64,000 bases of DNA from Neolewinella persica DSM 23188 (GTDB lineage Bacteria; Bacteroidota; Bacteroidia; Chitinophagales; Saprospiraceae). Shown one piece after another: positions 18,056 through 26,914 of the stretch. The stretch covers positions 30,801-94,800 of the forward strand of contig NZ_KB890432.1 in the NCBI RefSeq assembly GCF_000373105.1, in the 5' to 3' direction. The translations under genes were made by a program, and so were the position numbers. The notes beneath the pieces were generated by a model, which saw only the letters and a list, made by a program, of their open reading frames with translations, made no database searches and was not told the DNA's origin. Each line of letters starts with the position of its first letter. The first letter of the stretch is position 1.

Positions 18056-18262
18056 ATGATTATGAAATATTTTTTCGCCGCCATTTTCTTTTGGATACTG
18101 GGATACGTCATTCCCAGCTTTCCGGTCTTTCTGCAGTACATCATCGGAGTGCTTGTAATACTATTCCTTAGTACCGTCCTGTTTTATTTGATTGATACGC
18201 GGGTCTATGCCCGAATGCTTCATGAACAGGGAGACGAAAGTATTCCAGATCAATTTCTTTAG
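18056..18262 (+). CDS. Small two-helix membrane protein, unknown
   Basis: A 68-aa reading frame (start at 18056, or ATG at 18062) encoding two hydrophobic helices, around FFAAIFFWILGYVI and YIIGVLVILFLSTVLFYLI, followed by a charged tail ending SIPDQFL. No family is recognised. It is plausible as a real gene because of its composition and its place in an otherwise empty gap, but there is no independent support. Confidence 0.45.
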   Translation: MIMKYFFAAIFFWILGYVIPSFPVFLQYIIGVLVILFLSTVLFYLIDTRVYARMLHEQGDESIPDQFL

Positions 18263-18571
18263 CAGAAATTGATATCGACAGTGGCAAATGCATTAAATAC
18301 TTTCCTTCCGTAATAGCAAGGCTTCGAGGCAAGGATTTCTCCCGTCCACCCAGAAAAGATTTCATGACCAGATCTTTCGGAGGACAACCCAGCTCCATTG
18401 TCGCGAATCAGCCGATGCGCGACCTGGTGGTTAATCCAGACATCTTCTCCCACACGTTCCGCTCAATTCCCAAAAGTCGGTACCTTTAGGCATTACCTCA
18501 GGCATCCTTTGCCGCTAAACGATTATATTCAAATTGCCAGTAGCCGTAGCTACTCACTACCAACACCTTAA
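18263..18571. other. Intergenic region, no supported gene
   Basis: 309 bp before the phosphopantetheinyl transferase. Minus-strand frames of 64-76 codons exist but show no recognised domain, and the longer starts with GTG. TACCTTTA at 18481-18488 is a weak -7-like box for the downstream gene. Confidence 0.4.
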
Positions 18572-19222
18572 ATGTCCGTAATTCTCCACGAAGACTACCA
18601 TCACCCCGGCGAGTGGGGCCTCTGGCACATTACGGAAACTGAAGATTGGTTAAAGGAAAACCTGGCCCTTTCTCCCGCTGAAACGGAGGCGATGAGCCTG
18701 ATCAGAGGAGAAGGGCGCAGAAAAGAATTTCTGGCCGCACGCATGCTTTTGCACTACATGAGTGGAAGGAGCGTCAGGGGAGAGCTTGTCAAAGACGACG
18801 CTGGCAAACCACACTTACGGGACTCCCACTTCCACATTTCTATTAGCCATACCGTTAACTATGCCGCGGCGATTGCGCATCCGAACCTATGCGGTATCGA
18901 CGTCCAGCGGATCGTTCCTCGTATCCGCCGAATGGCGGAAAAGTTTGTCGGCCCTGGTGAACGGGTTCAGCTAATCCCGGAACACGAGTTGCTTCAGCTG
19001 CACCTGATTTGGTCCGCAAAAGAAGCAATGTATAAGGCCTTCGGCCGACGCCAACTGGATTTTAAAGAGCATTTGGTGGTAGATCTCGGTCTCTTCTCTT
19101 TAGCAACGTCCACCGGAAGTGCGTTCCTGAAAAAAGGAAGTATCGAAATGCTGTTCGATCTTAATTTCCGGGTATTCGATGATTTTGTACTCGTCGGTTG
19201 TATCGAACGTGTTCCTCGATAG
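18572..19222 (+). CDS. 4'-phosphopantetheinyl transferase superfamily protein
   Basis: This 216-aa enzyme type transfers the 4'-phosphopantetheine arm of coenzyme A to a serine of acyl- or peptidyl-carrier proteins. The two family signatures are present: CGIDVQRI (metal-binding acidic residue, GIDIE-like) and WSAKEAMYKAFG (WxxKEAxxK). Upstream are a HFHISISHT strand and the LAARMLL segment that contacts CoA. Length is that of the Sfp/EntD-like class rather than the shorter AcpS class. No carrier protein or synthase gene is adjacent, so the target is unknown. Confidence 0.9.
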   Translation: MSVILHEDYHHPGEWGLWHITETEDWLKENLALSPAETEAMSLIRGEGRRKEFLAARMLLHYMSGRSVRGELVKDDAGKPHLRDSHFHISISHTVNYAAAIAHPNLCGIDVQRIVPRIRRMAEKFVGPGERVQLIPEHELLQLHLIWSAKEAMYKAFGRRQLDFKEHLVVDLGLFSLATSTGSAFLKKGSIEMLFDLNFRVFDDFVLVGCIERVPR

Positions 19223-19341
19223 ACTACAAAACCGGGCGATTGGTCTATTATTTTCTACTGCTTTAGTCTTGTCCCACCGGTAATATGCCGACCTAAGTTC
19301 ACCCCTGCTTCGTATGGTGGTCCGCACCACATAACGTACCT

Positions 19342-19360
19342 TGCACCTGCGACCGCGCCC
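19342..19360 (-). repeat. GC-rich dispersed repeat, single copy
   Basis: TGCACCTGCGACCGCGCCC, ending 14 bases before the ATG of the SNF2 helicase, so it lies in that gene's leader or promoter. Confidence 0.8.
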
Positions 19361-19374
19361 GGACTAAAATTACT

Positions 19375-22300
19375 ATGCAACGCAGCCTTCCTATTTCCAA
19401 TCTCGACATGCAGAAAAAAGATCTTCTTACGCTCTCGCGTGAAGAGCTACTGCTACTGGTCACTATTCTTTTGGAAGGGAATACCGCTGAGCCCTACCAG
19501 CTGGAAAGTATGCTGGGGCTTGCCTGCCGGGAGGTTCCTTCCATTGGCAAATGGCGCCGGGGCTCCGTTCAGCCGCTCGTCAACAGGCTGGAAAAAAACA
19601 ATTTCCTCCAGGAGACTTATCGTTCGGTTACGGTTGCTACCACCTGGCGAATACCTCTTTTTTTTGCTGCCGACAACCTCCGCCCGGAAGAATTAAAGGC
19701 GCTCATTAAGATCATCAACGATAATAAGCGCTTTCCTGATGATGGCAGTCAAAATAATTCCTGGCACATTAGGTACGAAGATATCCATACCAGGATTTTA
19801 CATAAAATCCTGTTGGACCGGGAGCACGATTTCCGCCGGCTTTATGCCCTCCTGACTAACCGCCGCCGATATTTCGAGCAGATTCAGGAGAAAGTCCTTA
19901 AAGAAGTTGACCGGTTAATCGCAACGCTGGATCAAAATTTCTGGGGCAGCCGAAATAGCTATTTCCAATGGCTCCATTTCAACAACCAGCAGTATAACTA
20001 TACCGACTGGGAGGAACATACACCAGCACGCCTGCTGCCGCTGCTGCGGGTGCTCAACAAAAGTGATGATGCCCAGGACCTCCTTGAGGAGACCCGCTCC
20101 ATCGCACTTTTAGGTCTTCATTACTTTCGACAACACCCCGGCGATTTTTCCTTCGACTCGGGCATTCGGGCCGTTATCCACTTGCTTAACGGTGAGGAGG
20201 CTTCCGCCGACCAGGCTTTTGCTAAAATGCCGGAGGTGGAAGATGAAGCGACGTTGGTCGACGTCATTGCCCTGGCGCGGAGCCTGGGCACCGGTCAGAT
20301 AAATGAAAAGACACTCTTGCTCCGGTCAAGCAGGTTCAAAAAAAGTGCTTATCCAAAGCTAATCAATTGCTTCCTGTCCTTTGTGCGGGTGCGCACCGGA
20401 GATGCCCATGGAGGGGAAAAATTACTGGAACATCAGCTAAAACAGGGACTTTCTCATCCGCTGGAATGGATGGTGGCCTTGTGGTGCATAAACTGGACTG
20501 GCTTGAAGCCCCGGCAGTCTATGCTGGCCTCTCTTTTCCAGGACCTCGACAATGGCGATTTCGCCAATATTCCCTGGGTAAAAGCCGAGATATATCATTC
20601 TCTGCTTACCATTTTCCCGCATGCCCCCAATGCTGAGAACTGGCAGGCAGATATAGCAGACTTTTTGGATAATCAGGCGCGGACGCAGGTGCAAAAAACT
20701 GTTTTTCTGCAAAGTTTGCTGCCCGTCAAGGCCCCCTGGGAATACGCCTTGCGGTTACTTCAGCAAAGCAGCCTGGCAGAGCAGGAAGACGTTGAGGACG
20801 GGCCTGCCTACAGGACCATCTGGGTGGTGGACTTCACGGAAAGAGAAATCTTTTGTAAAGAACAAAAAGCCGGCGTCAGGGGCTGGACCAAGGGCCGTAA
20901 ATTAAAATGGTACGAACTGATCAGCCCTAAGAATCCGGACGCCATGGACCCAGCCGACGGCAGGGCCATCAACGCCATTTCAACCTACGATGGTCGCCGT
21001 TTATCCGGCTCCTTAATTTATAATGACGACAGTCTTCGGATCGACTTCGGCCACATGCTTTACGAAATTGCCGAGCACCCCCGAATTTACCTCGATGACA
21101 AGAAGCGCATCCCCATTGAACTTAGTCGGGCAGAACCGGAACTGCAAATAACGGAGACCGCCGACGGGATGTTATTGCGGTTCGACCCGCCAGTAGAAGA
21201 GCATGGCTATGTATGGCGGAAAGAAACGCCCACCCGATACCGCATTTACCATCTGAGCGAGCGGCAAGGTAAAATCGCCTGGGCCATCGGTTCCGGCGTA
21301 GAAGTACCAGCTTCTGAACGAACCACCGTGGAAAACATGGTGGAGGACCTGCGACCAACAGTCGCCATCCAATCTACCTTTGACCTGATCAACGATGACC
21401 TGGAGCAGGTAGCGGGCAGTTCTTTACCCTGCTTCCACCTTCTACCCTTTGGCGAGGGCTATCAGGTGGCCATTTACGTTAAGCCTATCCCGGAAGAATC
21501 GATTTATTTCAAACCGGGAGACGGAATGCCCCGCACCGTGGTCGTCCTGGAAGAAGGACGAAAATTATTGCTACGGGACCTGAATGAGGAAATCGCCGAG
21601 GTAAACGCAGCGCTGGCTGCCTGTCCTACCTTAAACCGCATCGAGGGAAGCTTTCATGAATACATCATCGAGGATACGCAAACAGCCTTGCGTATTCTGC
21701 TGGAACTGCGCAGCCTGGTCAGCGAACAGCTGATCTCCATCGAACACCCCAAAGGAGAGAAGCTAAAGATTATAGCTACCGCTGGCTCCAACGAACTGGC
21801 CATTAAAGTGGGTAAGAACCGGGATTGGTTTGAGGTGGACGGAAAGCTTACCGTCGACGAAAACCGGGTCCTTGACCTGGAGATGCTGCTGGAGCAGGTA
21901 CGAAACCGGAAAGACAATCCTTTCGTAGAACTGAACGAAGGCGAGTTTCTCGCACTGACGGATGAGCTCCGCGACCGTATCCTGGAGATGGAAGGGCTCC
22001 TGCACCAAAAAGGCAAAAAACTTCAACTCCCCACCCTGGCCGCCAGTGCCTTTGCTGAAATGGCCGACGGGCTGGAAGACATGGCGTTTGATGACGCCTG
22101 GAGCGAGAGCCTGGAGCGGATAAAATCGGCAGATAAAATCCGTCCACGGGTACCTAAAGATTTCAAAGCGGAACTCCGCGACTACCAGAAAGAGGGCTTC
22201 AAATGGCTGATGCGGCTGGCCGAATGGGGCGTAGGTGGTTGCCTCGCCGACGATATGGGTCTTGGTAAAACCATACAGGCACTGGCCATGCTCTGCGCCC

Positions 22301-23538
22301 GGTCTGACAAGGGGCCGGCACTGGTCATTGCCCCCGCCAGCGTAACGAGAAACTGGCAGGCGGAGACGGAACGCTTCGCGCCCGGGTTGATCCCGGTATT
22401 AATCGCCAGCCGGCAAGAAGCCGTGCAGTTACCGCAACTTGGCAAAGGTGACCTGGCCCTCGTCAGCTATGGCCTCCTATCCTTTATCGGGGACGAGTTG
22501 CAGGCCATTGATTGGGCTACCATCGTACTGGACGAAGCCCAGGCAATCAAGAACACGGCGACCAAGCGGGCCAAGATTGTCCAGAACCTAAGCGGAGATT
22601 TCAAACTGGCGACGACCGGTACACCGATCGAGAACCACCTCGGCGAACTGTGGAGCCTCTTCCGCTTCCTGAACCCGGGGCTGCTGAGTGGAAAATCTGC
22701 CTTCAACGAAAAATTCAATCGCCCCATCGCCCGGGACGGTGACGAGGATCGGCGCCGACAGCTGAAAAATCTCGTTAAGCCCTTCATCCTCCGGCGACGA
22801 AAAGATGAAGTGCTTACCGAGTTACCGCCGAAGACAGAAATCCAACTCAACGTAGACCTCAGTGAAGAGGAAAAAGCGCTTTACGAAGCCCTGCGCCGCC
22901 AGGCGCTGAAGGACATTGCTGCGGCCGACGAGCAGCAAAAACGCTTCACCGTATTAGCGCAACTGACAAAGCTCCGCCAGGCTGCCTGCCACCCCCGCCT
23001 TGTGCGCCCGACTTCAAAAATCGGCAGTGCCAAGCTGGAACTCGTAGGCGAAACACTGCTGGAAATTCTGGAGAACGGACACAAAGCCCTGATTTTCTCT
23101 CAGTTTGTGAAGCACCTTAAAATTGTGGAAAACTGGGTTAAAGGCCAGGGTATCGCCTACCAATACCTTGACGGCAGTACGCCGGGGAGCAAACGGGAAG
23201 AAGCCGTCAATGCCTTCCAGGCCGGGGAAGGAGAGGTTTTCCTCATCAGCCTCAAGGCCGGTGGCACGGGCCTGAACCTTACGGCGGCCGACTACGTCCT
23301 CCACCTCGACCCGTGGTGGAACCCGGCGGCCGAGGACCAGGCCAGCGACCGCGCTCACCGCATCGGCCAGCAGCGACCGGTCACGGTGTACCGCTTCGTC
23401 AGCCAGGGCACCATTGAGGAGCAAATCATTGCCCTCCACGCGGAGAAGCGGGATTTGGCGGACCAGATATTGAGTGGAACAGGGAATGCTGGGAAGCTGG
23501 GGGTTGCGGAGATATTGGGGTTGATCCGGGAGGCTTAA
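19375..23538 (+). CDS. SNF2-family DEAD/DEAH-box ATPase (helicase-like)
   Basis: A 1387-aa protein of the SWI2/SNF2 ATPase family, which moves along double-stranded DNA to remodel protein-DNA contacts. The C-terminal third holds the motor: LADDMGLGKTIQAL (Walker A, about residue 958), LDEAQAIKN (DEAQ box), ATTGTPIENHLGELWS, then the second RecA-like domain with LKAGGTGLNLTAADYV and ASDRAHRIGQ (motif VI). The first ~900 residues are mostly helical, with strand-rich parts, and have no clear motif. ATG at 19375; an ATG at 19405 is also possible. Codons about 435-440 (ARTQVQ) are supplied by a copy of the dispersed GC-rich repeat, in frame. Such proteins occur as bacterial housekeeping RapA-like factors and in defence systems; neighbours give no hint of a defence cluster here. 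Confidence 0.92.
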   Translation: MQRSLPISNLDMQKKDLLTLSREELLLLVTILLEGNTAEPYQLESMLGLACREVPSIGKWRRGSVQPLVNRLEKNNFLQETYRSVTVATTWRIPLFFAADNLRPEELKALIKIINDNKRFPDDGSQNNSWHIRYEDIHTRILHKILLDREHDFRRLYALLTNRRRYFEQIQEKVLKEVDRLIATLDQNFWGSRNSYFQWLHFNNQQYNYTDWEEHTPARLLPLLRVLNKSDDAQDLLEETRSIALLGLHYFRQHPGDFSFDSGIRAVIHLLNGEEASADQAFAKMPEVEDEATLVDVIALARSLGTGQINEKTLLLRSSRFKKSAYPKLINCFLSFVRVRTGDAHGGEKLLEHQLKQGLSHPLEWMVALWCINWTGLKPRQSMLASLFQDLDNGDFANIPWVKAEIYHSLLTIFPHAPNAENWQADIADFLDNQARTQVQKTVFLQSLLPVKAPWEYALRLLQQSSLAEQEDVEDGPAYRTIWVVDFTEREIFCKEQKAGVRGWTKGRKLKWYELISPKNPDAMDPADGRAINAISTYDGRRLSGSLIYNDDSLRIDFGHMLYEIAEHPRIYLDDKKRIPIELSRAEPELQITETADGMLLRFDPPVEEHGYVWRKETPTRYRIYHLSERQGKIAWAIGSGVEVPASERTTVENMVEDLRPTVAIQSTFDLINDDLEQVAGSSLPCFHLLPFGEGYQVAIYVKPIPEESIYFKPGDGMPRTVVVLEEGRKLLLRDLNEEIAEVNAALAACPTLNRIEGSFHEYIIEDTQTALRILLELRSLVSEQLISIEHPKGEKLKIIATAGSNELAIKVGKNRDWFEVDGKLTVDENRVLDLEMLLEQVRNRKDNPFVELNEGEFLALTDELRDRILEMEGLLHQKGKKLQLPTLAASAFAEMADGLEDMAFDDAWSESLERIKSADKIRPRVPKDFKAELRDYQKEGFKWLMRLAEWGVGGCLADDMGLGKTIQALAMLCARSDKGPALVIAPASVTRNWQAETERFAPGLIPVLIASRQEAVQLPQLGKGDLALVSYGLLSFIGDELQAIDWATIVLDEAQAIKNTATKRAKIVQNLSGDFKLATTGTPIENHLGELWSLFRFLNPGLLSGKSAFNEKFNRPIARDGDEDRRRQLKNLVKPFILRRRKDEVLTELPPKTEIQLNVDLSEEEKALYEALRRQALKDIAAADEQQKRFTVLAQLTKLRQAACHPRLVRPTSKIGSAKLELVGETLLEILENGHKALIFSQFVKHLKIVENWVKGQGIAYQYLDGSTPGSKREEAVNAFQAGEGEVFLISLKAGGTGLNLTAADYVLHLDPWWNPAAEDQASDRAHRIGQQRPVTVYRFVSQGTIEEQIIALHAEKRDLADQILSGTGNAGKLGVAEILGLIREA
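20676..20693 (+). repeat. GC-rich dispersed repeat inside the helicase gene
   Basis: GGCGCGGACGCAGGTGCA, extended by AAAAA, is identical over 23 bases to the intergenic copy at 4663. It is read in frame as part of the SNF2 protein. Confidence 0.8.
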
Positions 23539-23595
23539 TTTCATTGAACAAAGGTGTTGTATCGTTAGTCTCGGATTTTGAAAACTTAATTACCT

Positions 23596-23814
23596 ATGAA
23601 ACCTAAATATCACAGAGCAACGGTTATCGAGATAATCGACACCCGGAATATTAAGGTCTTGATTGAAGAAGGGGAGGAAATGACAGCCTCCGTTTCTGGT
23701 AAAATCCGAATGGGCTTACATAGTAAAATAAGAGTAGGAAATGAGGTTACCATCGAAGTAAGCCCTTACGATAATACACGTTGCCGACTTACGTACCAGA
23801 AAATCTTTGACTAA
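23596..23814 (+). CDS. infA: Translation initiation factor IF-1-like protein
   Basis: A 72-aa single-domain protein with the IF-1 S1/OB fold: TASVSGKIRMGLHSKIRVGNEVTIE followed by SPYDNTRCRLTYQ corresponds to the ISGKMR...GDKV..E..PYD...GRI core of IF-1, which binds the ribosomal A site during initiation. The N-terminus (KPKYHRATVIEIID) differs from the usual IF-1 start, and the gene is not in a ribosomal-protein cluster, so it is probably a second, divergent IF-1 copy. It lies 57 bp after the SNF2 gene on the same strand. GGATTTTG about 20 bp upstream is a weak promoter candidate. Confidence 0.75.
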   Translation: MKPKYHRATVIEIIDTRNIKVLIEEGEEMTASVSGKIRMGLHSKIRVGNEVTIEVSPYDNTRCRLTYQKIFD

Positions 23815-23891
23815 TCGTCCTTAGAATTCCCCAATGAAACTAAGCTAACAGGTCACTTTACATTTTTTTTAAAATCTGAGTACCTAAATTT

Positions 23892-23925
23892 ATGCGGATT
23901 GACTATCGGACTAGTCAATCCGCAT
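23892..23925. repeat. Perfect 14-bp hairpin upstream of AAA_14 gene
   Basis: ATGCGGATTGACTA (23892-23905) and TAGTCAATCCGCAT (23912-23925) pair exactly around TCGGAC. A further TTGACTAGT follows about 14 bases later, so the ATTGACTA word occurs three times just before the ATPase start. Terminator, operator or mobile-element end are all possible. Confidence 0.7.
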
Positions 23926-23965
23926 GAATTTATAGCAAATTGACTAGTTCGGCGTATATTGCAAT

Positions 23966-25126
23966 ATGATAACCCGACATATTGAACAAGCCATCAAATC
24001 TCAGATAGGTAAATACCCTGTCATTACGATTACGGGGCCGAGGCAAAGTGGTAAGACCACATTGATTAAAACCCTTTTTTCAGACTTGCCATATTTTTCT
24101 GTTGAGAATCCTGACACCCGAGAGCAAATCGAAGATGATCCGAGAGGTTTTTTTCAACTATACGGTCATCGCTTAGTACTGGATGAAGTACAACGGTTAC
24201 CTATATTGCTCTCCTATATTCAGGGGATCGTAGACGATGACAAAGAAGCATGCTTTGTACTGAGCGGTTCTCACAACATGCTCATGATGGAAAGTGTGAG
24301 CCAGACCTTAGCAGGTCGAACCACTATTTTCTACCTTCAACCACTGTCTTATGCCGAGATTAGAAAAGATTACCCTAACACTACCGCGTTAAACCAGATG
24401 TGGCGTGGGGGATACCCGAGAATATATGATCGGGATATAGACCCAACAGAATTCTACTTGGCTTATGCAGAGACTTATGTTCAGCGTGATGTCCGGGAAG
24501 TTAAGAATATAGGTAACCTTAGGTCCTTTTCGCGCTTCCTCGCAATTTGCGCCGGATATATTGGGCAAACCATAAATTACAGCACCTTGGCGGAAGCTGC
24601 TGATGTGAGTCGGGACACGGTAAAGTCCTGGTTGTCCGTACTAGAGACCTCTTACGTACTTTATCAGGTTTCGCCATACTTCAAAAATTTTAAAAAGCGC
24701 TTGATAAAATCGCCTAAACTTTATTTTCGGGATACAGGGTTGGCATGTTCGCTCCTGGGCATTAATTCCGCAGAAGAATTAAACACGTATTATCAAAAGG
24801 GGGCAATCTTCGAAAATTTTGTTTTCAATGAATTAGCAAAAGGTTTTTATAACGCCGGCCGTAGACCACCTTTTTACTTTTGGAGAGACCGAAGCCAGCA
24901 TGAAGTAGACCTACTTTTGAACAGGGGGATATCAATCGACCCGGTGGAGATAAAGAGTAGTGCTACTTTCAGGATGGACTTCTTTAAACAGCTAGACTGG
25001 TTTCGCAAAGTGGCCGATATCCCGATTGGGGAAGCTACCGTCATCTATGGTGGGGAAGATGAGTGGCGCTCAGACTCCCGCCGGGTACTCAGCTGGAAAA
25101 ACATAGACCAATTAGTAGCGCCTTAG
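23966..25126 (+). CDS. AAA_14-family ATPase with DUF4143 C-terminal domain
   Basis: A 386-aa protein of the common but poorly understood AAA_14/DUF4143 family. The N-terminal ATPase has Walker A GPRQSGKTT (Lys30) and Walker B LVLDEVQRLP. A winged-helix-like middle follows (NYSTLAEAADVSRDTVKSWL). The C-terminal DUF4143 region ends with a PD-(D/E)XK-like pattern: HEVDLLLNRG then VEIKSSAT, so nuclease activity is possible but unproven. The gene is visibly AT-richer than its neighbours and is preceded by a perfect hairpin, which suggests recent transfer. Members are found scattered in bacterial genomes, sometimes as stand-alone mobile genes. Confidence 0.88.
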   Translation: MITRHIEQAIKSQIGKYPVITITGPRQSGKTTLIKTLFSDLPYFSVENPDTREQIEDDPRGFFQLYGHRLVLDEVQRLPILLSYIQGIVDDDKEACFVLSGSHNMLMMESVSQTLAGRTTIFYLQPLSYAEIRKDYPNTTALNQMWRGGYPRIYDRDIDPTEFYLAYAETYVQRDVREVKNIGNLRSFSRFLAICAGYIGQTINYSTLAEAADVSRDTVKSWLSVLETSYVLYQVSPYFKNFKKRLIKSPKLYFRDTGLACSLLGINSAEELNTYYQKGAIFENFVFNELAKGFYNAGRRPPFYFWRDRSQHEVDLLLNRGISIDPVEIKSSATFRMDFFKQLDWFRKVADIPIGEATVIYGGEDEWRSDSRRVLSWKNIDQLVAP

Positions 25127-25181
25127 AAAAAATCCTATCTCGAACACAAATCACCACAAAAAAGGGACTTGCTAAAAGTGC

Positions 25182-25694
25182 CTACTTGAACCAGGAAGCA
25201 TACTTCAAATAAGCCGCCGCAATCCGCTCAATCGTATCCGCCCGTTGGGCGGGATCCAGGTCTTTGATTTTTTTAGCGGGAATACCGGCGTAAACGGAAT
25301 TAGCCTCACAGCGCATCCCGGCGGGCACCACCGCTCCGGCTCCAATGATGACATTCGATTCTACCACCGCATCATCCATCACGATCGCTCCCATGCCGAT
25401 TAGTACCGAATCATGGATGGTGCAACCGTGCACGATGGCCCGGTGGCCGATACTGACGTCGTTGCCAATGATGGTAGCTGCCCGCTCGTAAGTACAGTGG
25501 ATACAGGCACCATCCTGAATGTTGACGCGGTCGCCGATAGTGATGGCATTGACGTCGGCCCGAACAACAGCGGTAAACCAGACCGAACAGTCATTGCCCA
25601 TGGTCAATTCTCCGATGAGCGTTGCGTTCTCGGCGATGAAGCAATTTTCTCCGTAGGTGGGGGTGTGGCCGCGAACTGGGATTATTAATGGCAT
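25182..25694 (-). CDS. Gamma-carbonic anhydrase-like hexapeptide protein
   Basis: A 170-aa left-handed beta-helix protein of the gamma-carbonic anhydrase/YrdA type. Hexapeptide turns run from AENATLIGEL to NVIIGAGAVV. The zinc-binding histidines are in the right places (CIHCTY, then IGHRAIVHGC), and the C-terminal helix starts after YAGIPAKKI. Many members act as CO2 hydratases or as structural proteins, so activity is not certain. The ATG at 25694 is chosen over an upstream TTG. This ATG is joined without a gap to an array of ATTGACC heptamers, so the normal ribosome-binding region is repeat DNA. Confidence 0.9.
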   Translation of the reverse strand: MPLIIPVRGHTPTYGENCFIAENATLIGELTMGNDCSVWFTAVVRADVNAITIGDRVNIQDGACIHCTYERAATIIGNDVSIGHRAIVHGCTIHDSVLIGMGAIVMDDAVVESNVIIGAGAVVPAGMRCEANSVYAGIPAKKIKDLDPAQRADTIERIAAAYLKYASWFK

Positions 25695-25763
25695 GGTCAA
25701 TGGTCAATGGTCAATGGTCAATGGTCAATGGTCAATGGTCAATGGTCAATGGTCAATGGTCAA
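25695..25763. repeat. Heptamer tandem array (GGTCAAT)9 abutting a start codon
   Basis: Nine complete GGTCAAT units plus a partial unit. It starts at the base next to the ATG of the gamma-carbonic anhydrase gene (read on the minus strand as repeated ATTGACC followed by ATG). Confidence 0.98.
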
Positions 25764-25842
25764 GAAAAGCGTCATAGCGTTGGGTTCCTAATTTCTATAC
25801 TTGTTTTTGAAAAAAAGTCCCGCCAATAGTCCAAAATACCAA

Positions 25843-26757
25843 TCAGGCAACCTCGTGCCCCGTAGCTGCCTCCAGAATCGCGAACCAGTCCTGCGTCTCC
25901 ATGTCCAGAGCGAGGGCCAGGCGGGTATTGTCCAGGCGGCTGGTTTTGGTGGTTCCCACTACGGGAATGGCACCTACTGGGTGTTTGAGCAACCAGGCCA
26001 GGAGAATGACATCTTCACTGACGTTTCCATATTTCCGGGCGAGGGTTTTGACAACATCGCGGAGGCGAAGCACGCCGGTACCTTCGCTTTTGAAATATTT
26101 GCTTCCGCCAAGCGGGCTCCAGATCATGGGGCGGATCTTCGCGGTAATCAACTCATCAAAAGTACCGTCGTAAAAACATTTTGGATGTAATGGATGACAC
26201 TCGACTTGATTGGTCACCAGTTTGGTGCAGCCTGCCAGGAGGTTGAACTGGCTCGGGGAGAAGTTACTAACGCCAAAAGCTCTGACCTTTCCATCTTGTT
26301 CAAGGCGGCTGAAGGCTTCGGCCACTTCGGAAGGATCCATCAGGGGGCTGGGACGATGAATGAGGAACAAATCGAGGTAATCCGTCCGAAGGTTTTGCAG
26401 ACTCCGCTCAGCACTATTGATGATGTACTTCCTGCTCAGGTCGTAGCTTTTAATCATATTGTCCGGTCGGCGGTGGGTTTCCAGGCGGATACCGCATTTG
26501 GTCACCAGTTGCATTTGGGCGCGGACGCTGGTGCCGAGCCCGGTCAACGCTTCGCCAAAGGTGGATTCTGTGGAGTAATGGCCGTAGATGTCCGCATGAT
26601 CGAAGGTGGTAATGCCGATATCCAAGCAATGCCGGATCATGTCAGACATCTGGTTCGGGGCATAATCAGCCCCCCACTCTCCCCAGGTCATCACGCCGGC
26701 TACAATCCGGGAGAGACTGGGCCCGTTGGGAGTAATATTTATTTGGTCGATGGTCAT
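25843..26757 (-). CDS. Aldo/keto reductase
   Basis: A 304-aa NAD(P)H-dependent oxidoreductase of the aldo/keto reductase superfamily (TIM barrel), close to the YdhF-type group. The catalytic tetrad is visible: Asp and Tyr in FDHADIYGHY, Lys in LVTKCGI, His in FLIHRPSP. The C-terminal cofactor region includes IPVVGTTKTSRLDN. Natural substrate is unknown. The ATG at 26757 is preferred over one 18 bases upstream because it starts the conserved N-terminal strand. A TACTTTTA box lies about 5 bases upstream and may be the promoter. Confidence 0.93.
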   Translation of the reverse strand: MTIDQINITPNGPSLSRIVAGVMTWGEWGADYAPNQMSDMIRHCLDIGITTFDHADIYGHYSTESTFGEALTGLGTSVRAQMQLVTKCGIRLETHRRPDNMIKSYDLSRKYIINSAERSLQNLRTDYLDLFLIHRPSPLMDPSEVAEAFSRLEQDGKVRAFGVSNFSPSQFNLLAGCTKLVTNQVECHPLHPKCFYDGTFDELITAKIRPMIWSPLGGSKYFKSEGTGVLRLRDVVKTLARKYGNVSEDVILLAWLLKHPVGAIPVVGTTKTSRLDNTRLALALDMETQDWFAILEAATGHEVA

Positions 26758-26914
26758 AGCGTAAAAGTAATTCACCGGCGGTTAAAATCCAGGGTACATG
26801 CAGTGTAGCTTAACTTTGTTCTGCTTAAGTTGGTCTTACCTGCATTCCACCACAGCGCCCGGGCATTAAAAAAACCTCCTCTGCCTAAAGCTTCCCTGGC
26901 AAAACGTATAATTA

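Noticed and set aside
18259-18453. 64-aa minus-strand frame before the phosphopantetheinyl transferase
   Set aside because: Starts with GTG, no recognised family, no promoter box; kept only as unassigned intergenic DNA.
19375-23538. SNF2 gene as part of a phage-defence system
   Set aside because: No nuclease, methylase or other defence partner is adjacent, and housekeeping-like genes surround it.
26515-26536. GGCGCGGACGCTGGTG inside the aldo/keto reductase gene as a further repeat copy
   Set aside because: It lacks the TGCA end and encodes residues that fit the family, so chance similarity is more likely.
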